Below, piece by piece: positions 57,642 to 64,000 of a stretch of 64,000 nt of DNA; within the stretch, counting starts at the first letter, position 1; the number at the start of each line of letters is the position of its first letter. A model generated the notes under the pieces. It saw nothing but the letters and a program-made list of their open reading frames with translations. It was not told the origin of the DNA and made no database searches. The stretch comes from Owenweeksia sp. TMED14 (GTDB lineage: Bacteria; Bacteroidota; Bacteroidia; Flavobacteriales; Schleiferiaceae). Position numbers and translations under genes: made by a program. The DNA lies in the NCBI GenBank assembly GCA_949529985.1, contig CATIRS010000048.1:90972-154971 (forward strand), read 5' to 3'.

Positions 57642-57700
57642 TATTTTTAGAGACCAGCGTTATTCTTCTCTTTAATATAAATTCATATCTTCCCATCTTG

Positions 57701-57733
57701 ATATGAGATCCAAAATGGGTCTCATATTTGATT
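57701..57733. terminator. Hairpin terminator after the PorV-like gene
   Basis: ATATGAGATCC (57701-57711) and GGGTCTCATAT (57717-57727) form an 11-bp stem with one G-U pair around AAAAT. The following T content is weak (TTGATT), so it is a moderate terminator. It separates the three-gene cluster from greA. Confidence 0.6.
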
Positions 57734-57746
57734 AAAACCATTTATC

Positions 57747-58217
57747 ATGTCTGTTTCTTATTATACTCCAGAAGGATTTAAGAACTTGAAAGACGAGCTC
57801 GAACAGTTGAGGTCGATTGATCGTCCAAGTATTTCGAGGCAAATTGCTGAAGCTAGGGACAAGGGTGATCTGAGTGAAAACGCAGAGTACCATGCGGCAA
57901 AAGAGGCTCAAAGCTTACTAGAATTAAAGATTGCTAAGCTTGAAGACGTCATGGCAAATGCTAGAATTGTTGATGAGACACAATTTGATAACAGTAAAGT
58001 GTTAATTCTATCGAAGGTGAGTCTTAAAAACATCTCAAACTCTATGGAATTATCCTATACATTGGTTGCAGAGGCAGAAGCTGACCTTATCGCAGGAAAA
58101 ATTAGTGTTAGTTCACCTATCGGTCAAGGTTTGCTTGGAAAAGTAGTTGGAGATATAGCTGAGATACAAGTACCTAACGGTATGATGAAGTTAGAAATAT
58201 TAAGAATTTCTCGTTAA
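57747..58217 (+). CDS. greA: Transcription elongation factor GreA
   Basis: Rescues backtracked RNA polymerase by stimulating transcript cleavage. The 156-residue protein has the N-terminal coiled coil (about 8-75) with the acidic tip LSENAEYHAAKEAQ, and a C-terminal FKBP-like domain (SYTLVAEAEADLIAGKISVSSPIGQGLLGK). Normal length. A HIT-family gene follows by 16 bp, a pairing common in Bacteroidota. Confidence 0.96.
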   Translation: MSVSYYTPEGFKNLKDELEQLRSIDRPSISRQIAEARDKGDLSENAEYHAAKEAQSLLELKIAKLEDVMANARIVDETQFDNSKVLILSKVSLKNISNSMELSYTLVAEAEADLIAGKISVSSPIGQGLLGKVVGDIAEIQVPNGMMKLEILRISR

Positions 58218-58233
58218 TCCCAATAATAAAGTT

Positions 58234-58656
58234 ATGGATTCAGTATTTACACGGATTATTCACGGAGAGATCCCTTGCTTTAAAATTGCTGAAACTCAAG
58301 ATTCAATTGCATTCTTAGATATTCGCCCTTTATCAAAAGGACACACATTGGTTGTTCCAAAGCGAGAGGTTGATCGGCTATTTGATTTGCCTGCTGATCA
58401 ATTTAAAAGTTTATGGGCATTTGGTCAAATTGTTGCAAAGGCAATTGAAGCTAAAATCTCGTGTAATCGAGTGGGTGTTGCTGTTCTTGGTTTTGAAGTT
58501 ACTCATGCACATGTACACCTTGTGCCATTACGATCTGAAGGGGATCTGAATTTTGCCTTGCCAAAGTTGCAATTAAGCGATGACGAAATGCTTGAAATAG
58601 CTGACAGTATATCAAGGGAATATGAAATTATGATTAAGAAAAAAATCTATTTGTAA
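58234..58656 (+). CDS. HIT family nucleotide hydrolase
   Basis: A 140-residue Hint-type HIT protein that cleaves adenosine phosphoramidates or similar nucleotides. The N-terminal part FTRIIHGEIPCFKIAETQDSIAFLDIRPLSKGHTLVVPK and the active-site triad THAHVHLVPL are complete. The protein has no signal peptide and acts in the cytoplasm. It is downstream of greA and probably co-transcribed. The 3' end overlaps a small AT-rich hairpin (58655-58672). Confidence 0.93.
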   Translation: MDSVFTRIIHGEIPCFKIAETQDSIAFLDIRPLSKGHTLVVPKREVDRLFDLPADQFKSLWAFGQIVAKAIEAKISCNRVGVAVLGFEVTHAHVHLVPLRSEGDLNFALPKLQLSDDEMLEIADSISREYEIMIKKKIYL

Positions 58657-58676
58657 TTAGAGTAATCTAATTGGTC

Positions 58677-59261
58677 TCATTTAATCCGATCAGGATTTTT
58701 TTCTAAAAAAGAATTCCACGATCCTTGTCCTTTACTTTTAGGTATCGCTTTTAATTTATTCGGAGATTGTCTGATAATAGGGCTTTGGAGTTGTAAAGCG
58801 TGACACGTCGCTACGGCAAGTCCGTCAGAAGCATCAAGCGCCTTATTGATCTTTTTTAGATTGTAAATATTCTCTAACATCATGGCAACTTTTTCTTTTG
58901 ATGCCGCCCCGCTACCCGTAATGGCCATTTTTACTTTACGAGGCGAGTATTCCTCGACAGGAACATTCTTCTCTAATCCAATAGACATTATAACACCTTG
59001 TGCCCTTCCTAATTTCAACATCGATTGCACATTCTTCCCATAGAACGGAGCTTCCATCGCTAGTGAGTCAGGATTATGTTTTTCGAATAAATCATACATG
59101 GCCTTATGAATATCACCAAGTCTCTCAAAAGGTGTTCTTTTCGCATCAAATTTTATAGCATCAAGACCAATACAAGTTAGTTTCTGATCCTGAACTAGGA
59201 CAAGACCATAGCCCATTATTACAGTTCCAGGATCAATCCCTAGAATCAAATGTGATTTCAC
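58677..59261 (-). CDS. ruvC: Holliday junction resolvase RuvC
   Basis: Endonuclease that resolves Holliday junctions. The 194-residue protein begins at a GTG (59261) overlapping the MscS stop by four bases. Catalytic acidic residues are in LGIDPGT, MEAPFYGKN and the C-terminal DASDGLAVATCHA; KVKMAITGSGAASKEKV is also conserved. The C-terminus has a longer basic tail than usual. No ruvA/ruvB nearby. Confidence 0.96.
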   Translation of the reverse strand: MKSHLILGIDPGTVIMGYGLVLVQDQKLTCIGLDAIKFDAKRTPFERLGDIHKAMYDLFEKHNPDSLAMEAPFYGKNVQSMLKLGRAQGVIMSIGLEKNVPVEEYSPRKVKMAITGSGAASKEKVAMMLENIYNLKKINKALDASDGLAVATCHALQLQSPIIRQSPNKLKAIPKSKGQGSWNSFLEKNPDRIK

Positions 59262-60529
59262 TTATCGGGATTAGGTATGTACCCACTCCGAGATGTCGGT
59301 GCCTGGTATATTTTGAGACCAAAAGCTGGAGCTGCAGCTATTAAATGGTCAAATATATCGGAGACAATACCCTCATAAGGCACCCAGTTTATCTCTTTTG
59401 CGAAGCAATATATCTCTAGAGGGATTCCTATATTTAAAGGCTGTAGCTGTCGAACCATCAGACTATGATTTGACGACAATCGTTCATGATTTTGTAGATA
59501 ATTGGTAGCATAGACTCGGAAAATTCCAAGATTAGTAAGGTTACGGCCATTTACTGGATTAGACTTATTGGCATCAATCAAAACATTATGTTCTTCAATC
59601 TCATTTCCCTGTTCGATAATATATTCACGGATTCCTTCAATTGACCTTAGTTGGTCTAGAAGATTGCTATCGCAAAATTTAATTGTATCGATATCAATAG
59701 TTAAGTTTCTTTTAATTCTTCTTACTTGAGCTATTTCTATGCCTCTCCAGTTTATAAAACTATCCGTCACAAATGCTTTAGCGGGAACTGACGAGATAGT
59801 ATTATCAAAGTTTTTTATCTTTACAGTTGTGAGATCTACACTAAGGACATCTCCATCGACTCCAAATTTTTCAAATGTAACCCAGTCTCCCTTTCTAAGG
59901 AGATCAAAAAGTGTTATTTGAAAGTTAGCAAGAAGGCCATTAATGGCATCTTGAAAAATTAGAATAACTATTGCGGTAGCGCCAGCCATTGCTCCGAGGA
60001 GAGTGAATAATGGAGTTCCAGTCCAAATCGATACGACGGCCAGAATTGCTATAAACCAAGTCAAAAACTGAACTACAGATAGGAGCGTACGTATTGGCTT
60101 GTCCTTAAAGCTTTCCGTGTTTTCGAGGATATGACTTGCGGCTTTAGATGTCCGATTAATCAGAATAGATATCTGGTAAACAAAAAATGTGCTCAAGCTT
60201 GTTTGCATCGGGCTTATCCATTTAGGAATATCCTCAAACACAATAGGAATAAAGGCGAAAATTGCCATGGTAGGGAGTAAATGAACAAGAGCTTGGAACA
60301 CTTTCCCTTCTAAAAAATAGTTATCCCAGTTAACTTTTGATTTAATCACCCATCGTTTAATTAGGCCCATAAGAATCTTTCTTGCAATAAAATCTGCAAT
60401 TAAGCTGGCAACAATAAGAATTATGAAATCAACAGAAATGGTAAGTCCTGAAACTAAATTATCAGATAATCCTATGCTCTCAAAAAATGTGCGTGCCCAG
60501 TGACCGGGGTTAATCATTAATAATTCCAT
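59258..60529 (-). CDS. MscS family mechanosensitive channel
   Basis: A 423-residue inner-membrane protein with four or five N-terminal membrane helices (about 28-48, 80-105, 115-130, 155-175, 180-205). The pore-lining signature GAMAGATAIVILIFQDAINGLLANFQI is followed by the MscS beta domain (LLRKGDWVTFEKFGVDGDVLSVDLTTVKIKNFDNT). The C-terminal part (300-423) is longer than in MscS proper. It would release solutes under hypo-osmotic stress. The gene is coupled to ruvC by a four-base overlap. Confidence 0.92.
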   Translation of the reverse strand: MELLMINPGHWARTFFESIGLSDNLVSGLTISVDFIILIVASLIADFIARKILMGLIKRWVIKSKVNWDNYFLEGKVFQALVHLLPTMAIFAFIPIVFEDIPKWISPMQTSLSTFFVYQISILINRTSKAASHILENTESFKDKPIRTLLSVVQFLTWFIAILAVVSIWTGTPLFTLLGAMAGATAIVILIFQDAINGLLANFQITLFDLLRKGDWVTFEKFGVDGDVLSVDLTTVKIKNFDNTISSVPAKAFVTDSFINWRGIEIAQVRRIKRNLTIDIDTIKFCDSNLLDQLRSIEGIREYIIEQGNEIEEHNVLIDANKSNPVNGRNLTNLGIFRVYATNYLQNHERLSSNHSLMVRQLQPLNIGIPLEIYCFAKEINWVPYEGIVSDIFDHLIAAAPAFGLKIYQAPTSRSGYIPNPDK

Positions 60530-60571
60530 ATTACGAAGTTAGCATAATGGAATCAAAAGGAGATTAGCCGC

Positions 60572-61456
60572 TTAAGGAGTTATGATTATGTGTGATTTCC
60601 GAGGAGCAGTTGCATAGAAATAGCCCAATGCATAATCTTCAGTATCATCGCCTCGATATATGTTTCCAACAATAGGTGCGGCAGGGGGGTCAAAAAGGCC
60701 ACCTACTTGAAGGGTTTGTTCTTGAATTAAATTGATATAGTCATGATGACTTAATGAGATGCTACTTATTTCATATGAATATTTCGTGCCGATTTGATCT
60801 TCACCTGTCGAATCCCCCCGCGATCTCTCAGGTCCAGCTACATTTAAGGCGTCAAGATCAATGTCATTGAAAGATCTTCCATCAAAAAACTTATCTTCAG
60901 TGACTTGTAGATTAAAGGGTGCGTTCTCTAATGTATCGTTTTCCCACTCTTTAAATCGGTAACAATCTCCTAGGCCAGACGGCTCAGTCCAATGAGCATA
61001 GACATAAAAACCTTCACGTTGGAATGGAGCTTGAGGTAAATAAAGAGAATATATCGAGTCGATTGGATTATTTCTATTAAGTTTCTCATTTTGAGATTTC
61101 CATATCCCAAAAGGATGTTCCAAGGATTCTGGAATGTTAACTTCTATAAAATAATTCCTACCAATTTCCCCCATTTTTTGACCCACATAATGCCCATTTT
61201 CAACGTGCAATAAGCTATCCCAAAGTATCTCATCTTCAAAGACGAGAATATTTGCATTTAAAACTGATGGGTTTTCTTCTTGCGATAGATAATTAATACT
61301 CCAGCTTAAATCAGCAAATGCAAATTCGTTATCCATCACCTTACCATTTATGATTAGCCGCTCCTGGCCATCAGGCAGAGTGATATCTATTTCGTCTTGA
61401 CACGAAGAGAGTAGCCCTAAAAAGGCAAAAGTTGTTAAGAATAGTAATTTCTTCAT
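60572..61456 (-). CDS. DUF4249 lipoprotein partner of the TonB receptor
   Basis: A 294-residue protein with a lipobox (LLSSC, Cys19) and the DUF4249 pattern: EIDITLPDGQERLIINGKV at the start of the mature part, an N-terminal beta domain (ILVFEDEILWDSL, YVGQKMGEIGRNYFIEVNI) and the conserved C-terminal EISSISLSHHDYINLIQEQT, GLFDPPAAPIVGNI, DYALGYFYATA. DUF4249 genes usually directly follow a TonB-dependent receptor, as here (one-base overlap), so it is probably its extracellular or periplasmic accessory. Ligand and function unknown. Confidence 0.88.
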   Translation of the reverse strand: MKKLLFLTTFAFLGLLSSCQDEIDITLPDGQERLIINGKVMDNEFAFADLSWSINYLSQEENPSVLNANILVFEDEILWDSLLHVENGHYVGQKMGEIGRNYFIEVNIPESLEHPFGIWKSQNEKLNRNNPIDSIYSLYLPQAPFQREGFYVYAHWTEPSGLGDCYRFKEWENDTLENAPFNLQVTEDKFFDGRSFNDIDLDALNVAGPERSRGDSTGEDQIGTKYSYEISSISLSHHDYINLIQEQTLQVGGLFDPPAAPIVGNIYRGDDTEDYALGYFYATAPRKSHIIITP

Positions 61457-64000
61457 CAGAAAGAAAAATTATAATTTATGTACGGAACGGCAGTTCCAAT
61501 AACTGATAGTTGATAAGCTTTTATATTTGTGAATTCCGGAACTTCTCCTCTAAAAAATATACTGTATGGGTTTTTTCGCCCATAGACATTATAAGCTCCA
61601 AATGAAAGAGAACTTTGCCATTTTTTATTCAATTTTTTTGTTCCTGGGGTGTATGTGAATGAGAGATCTAATCGGTTCGTTGACGGAGTCCTTCCGCCAT
61701 TCCTATTGGTATAAACAGGATAGTAAATCCCTTCAAACTCTCCCCTGGAGTCTGGATATGTTAGTGGGCGTCCTGACTGGTATGCAAAATTACCTCCGAC
61801 ATCCCATCCTTTTGATATTGTCCAGGTTGCTACAATACTAAGGTCATGCAGCTTGTCATAATTCGCAGGATACCACTCACCGCTGTTAATTCTTAAGTCT
61901 CGACTTGGTCCAGTGACCTGACGCTCTGTTCGAGCTAGAGTGTATCCGACCCAACCTGTTAAAGCACCCGTCTTTTTCTCAAGTAACACTTCGGCACCAT
62001 AAGCTCTTCCTATTCCTGAAAGTAGTTCGGTTTCTATAAATTCCTCAAAAATTAAGTTCGCACCATCTTTATAATCGATTAGATTTTGGTATGCTTTGTA
62101 GAAGCCTTCTATTGAGAATCTAACACCAGTCTCTTTAAAGTTATGAGCTGCACCTAGAGCGATTTGACTTACTGCAGCTGGATCTATATAGCTCCCTGCA
62201 GGTCTCCAGACATTTACTGGAGTGGCTGTTGTATTGTTTGATATTAGATGAATATATTGTCGATTACGATTATAGCTTAATTTCAATGAGGAGTTTTGAG
62301 AAACCTGATAGTTTAATGCTACTCGTGGCTCTAAGCCATAAAGGTCATTAAATGATTTTATGATCTCACCCGAGGCGTAGCTGAGAGTATCATCAATTGT
62401 ACTTTCATCATAAACGCCACCATTCTCATATGTTTGAATATCTCTTGCTCCAATATTGTAAAAACTAGAATATCTGAGACCGTAGGTAATTGTCAAATTA
62501 TCCGTGATACGCCAATTATCAGAAGCATATAACGATGGCTCCGTTGCATACTCATTTTGAAGTTCAACATCTATTGGTCCTGAAATTTTTGCCGGTTCAA
62601 ATTCATAATAGGTATTTTGAATTCCAAAGTCAAAAGTGTGAGCATTGCTGTAATAGAATGTCCAACCAGCGTTTTGAACCAAATTTTTAATTCTGGAATC
62701 CCATTCAAATGCGGGAGTTCCATCAGCTCCGAGCTGATATTTGTAATCCGAATAAACGGCTGATGCATTAAAGAACCACTTTGGTGAAATTACTCTATTC
62801 CACCTGAGGGTACTTGTCCAATTCCCCCAGCCAAATTTGAATAATTCTGCTGCACTAAATTGATCTCTACCGAAATAGGTACTTAAATAAATTTTATCTT
62901 TTTTAGAGACTTTTGCATTGACTTTTGCATTAAAATCATAAAAATATGCTATTGATCCGTTTAATTCAGGAACATCGAAAAGAGGAAAAAATAAATCAAA
63001 ATATGACCGGCGCCCAGCTAACATGAAATTTACTTTGTCCTTAACAATAGGTCCTTCTAAAGTTAGGCGAGAAGAGAGAAGCCCGATTCCTCCATTCCCA
63101 GAAAATTTCTTGCTATTTCCTTCTTTTTGTCTAATGTCAAGAACGCTTGAAAGACGCCCGCCATAATTGGCGGGCATTCCGCCTTTGAATAGCTTAACAT
63201 CTTTAACTGCATCTGCATTAAAAATGCTGAAAAAACCAAATAGGTGAGAGGAATTATAAACAGGCGCTTCATCAAGAAGAATTAAATTTTGATCGGCATT
63301 TCCTCCCCTAACATTAAATCCACTAGCTCCTTCACCTACAGTAGAAATCCCAGGGAGAAGGGTCAAAGTTCTAATTATATCAGTCTCCCCGAGAAGTTGA
63401 GGCACTTTTTTAATTTCTTTAGCACTTAATTTGCTAACAGACATTTCAGTCGTTGTGATATTACTATTAAGTTTTTCAGAGATGACATTAACTTCATTCA
63501 ATTCTGTTGAAGCTTCTTTAAGCGAAATGTTGATTTTTAAATTTTCTTTTAAATTTTTTAATGATTTAGAAATAGGATTATAGCCAAAAGCACTCACTGT
63601 CAGCTTACCTCCTCCTTTCGGTACAGAAATGCTATAGAAACCATATGTATTTGTGGTAGAATTGAACGTTTTAATTCCATTATCCCAAATAATAAGAATA
63701 TTTGGGATTGACTCTCCTGAAGATGCTTCTTCCACTTGTCCACTTATTTGGATAGACTGACCCCAATTGGAAGAAGTACTTATTAACGACATATTTAGTG
63801 TGTTCCCACTGACAGGGGATTCTCCTGAGGCATAGCCCGTTGAAGAAAATACTAATACGGCATTCTTACCAGCTTTAAGGAAATATTTTCCATCAAAATT
63901 GGTAATTGCGGCATTGTTTGTGCCCTTTTCCTTCACTGATACGGAAGGAATAGGCTCACCCGTTTTTGCATCGGACACAATTCCAGTCACATTCTGCGCA
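61456..64000 (-). CDS. TonB-dependent receptor, 5' end cut by the window edge
   Basis: The frame is open through the right edge (codons Ala-Gln-Asn-Val lie before the GTG at 63990), so only the signal peptide is missing; Ala-Gln is the typical end of such a signal. Two tandem carboxypeptidase-regulatory-like domains follow: VTGIVSDAKTGEPIPSVSV (about 1-70) and ISGQVEEASSGESIPNILI (about 78-155). Then comes the plug (LLPGISTVGEGASGFNVRGG, ILLDEAPVYNSSHLFGFFSIF, GGMPANYGGRLSSVLDIRQ) and the barrel, ending AVPYINYNFSF. It overlaps the DUF4249 gene by one base. Such receptor/DUF4249 pairs are Bacteroidota-specific; the imported compound is unknown. Confidence 0.9.
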   Translation of the reverse strand, partial: AQNVTGIVSDAKTGEPIPSVSVKEKGTNNAAITNFDGKYFLKAGKNAVLVFSSTGYASGESPVSGNTLNMSLISTSSNWGQSIQISGQVEEASSGESIPNILIIWDNGIKTFNSTTNTYGFYSISVPKGGGKLTVSAFGYNPISKSLKNLKENLKINISLKEASTELNEVNVISEKLNSNITTTEMSVSKLSAKEIKKVPQLLGETDIIRTLTLLPGISTVGEGASGFNVRGGNADQNLILLDEAPVYNSSHLFGFFSIFNADAVKDVKLFKGGMPANYGGRLSSVLDIRQKEGNSKKFSGNGGIGLLSSRLTLEGPIVKDKVNFMLAGRRSYFDLFFPLFDVPELNGSIAYFYDFNAKVNAKVSKKDKIYLSTYFGRDQFSAAELFKFGWGNWTSTLRWNRVISPKWFFNASAVYSDYKYQLGADGTPAFEWDSRIKNLVQNAGWTFYYSNAHTFDFGIQNTYYEFEPAKISGPIDVELQNEYATEPSLYASDNWRITDNLTITYGLRYSSFYNIGARDIQTYENGGVYDESTIDDTLSYASGEIIKSFNDLYGLEPRVALNYQVSQNSSLKLSYNRNRQYIHLISNNTTATPVNVWRPAGSYIDPAAVSQIALGAAHNFKETGVRFSIEGFYKAYQNLIDYKDGANLIFEEFIETELLSGIGRAYGAEVLLEKKTGALTGWVGYTLARTERQVTGPSRDLRINSGEWYPANYDKLHDLSIVATWTISKGWDVGGNFAYQSGRPLTYPDSRGEFEGIYYPVYTNRNGGRTPSTNRLDLSFTYTPGTKKLNKKWQSSLSFGAYNVYGRKNPYSIFFRGEVPEFTNIKAYQLSVIGTAVPYINYNFSF

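Overview
The window is an AT-rich, gene-dense chromosomal segment of a member of the Bacteroidota, most likely a free-living, probably aquatic lineage. The evidence is: six TonB-dependent receptors, several with carboxypeptidase-regulatory-like N-terminal domains; families typical of the phylum (DUF4271, DUF4249, DUF983, DUF3109, DUF502); a PorV-like protein next to a secreted giant with a C-terminal sorting-like module; start codons preceded by A-rich stretches instead of Shine-Dalgarno sites; and promoters of the Bacteroidota type (TTG or TTTG, about 18-19 bp, then TAnnTTTG). No phage, insertion sequence, CRISPR array, rRNA or integrase is visible. Genus-level placement is not possible from the sequence alone.

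Layout. 1-7120: the tail of a DUF983 protein, then a glycan-degrading pair (GH2 beta-mannosidase-like lipoprotein and GH20 hexosaminidase) and a TonB receptor, all on the minus strand. 7191-12508: housekeeping genes (pth, L25, prs, tRNA-Leu, dCMP deaminase, an acidic repeat lipoprotein, glyS, marC). 12562-20869: plus-strand block with DUF3109, the ribonucleotide reductase pair nrdB-nrdA behind a highly structured leader, a 56-residue membrane protein, a DjlA-like co-chaperone, a polyprenyl synthase and dnaG. 20853-28561: minus-strand block with an M1 aminopeptidase, DUF502, an alkyltransferase-like protein, trmB, recJ, a DAHP synthase/chorismate mutase fusion, rsmI and a hypothetical. 28617-31493: tdk, alr and an O-antigen ligase-like protein. 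31466-37804: minus-strand rnpA, hemD-like, DUF4271, a TonB receptor, atpC, atpD and a membrane protein. 37851-43131: ribF, YceI, a TPP-riboswitch-controlled TonB receptor and a phosphopantetheinyl transferase/NadR-like kinase fusion. 43149-48398: ahcY, metK, a Cys/Met-metabolism PLP enzyme and a fatty acid desaturase. 48420-57641: a Rieske-like lipoprotein and a three-gene surface cluster (1217-residue TonB receptor, 1322-residue secreted protein, PorV-like barrel). 57747-64000: greA, HIT, ruvC, mscS, and a DUF4249 lipoprotein with its TonB receptor, cut by the right edge.

How the genes work together. ahcY and metK are two steps of the activated-methyl cycle, with a sulfur-amino-acid PLP enzyme beside them. 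nrdBA, dCMP deaminase, tdk and prs all feed nucleotide and dNTP supply. The outer-membrane receptors, DUF4249 lipoprotein, glycosidases and PorV-like cluster form the surface import and display layer.

The most interesting signals are: (1) an unidentified structured leader directly upstream of nrdB, with two mutually exclusive pairings and an embedded 39-codon reading frame; (2) a TPP riboswitch on a solitary TonB receptor, which makes that receptor a likely thiamine importer; (3) the PPTase/NadR-like kinase gene fusion beside it; and (4) the receptor/giant secreted protein/PorV-like triad.
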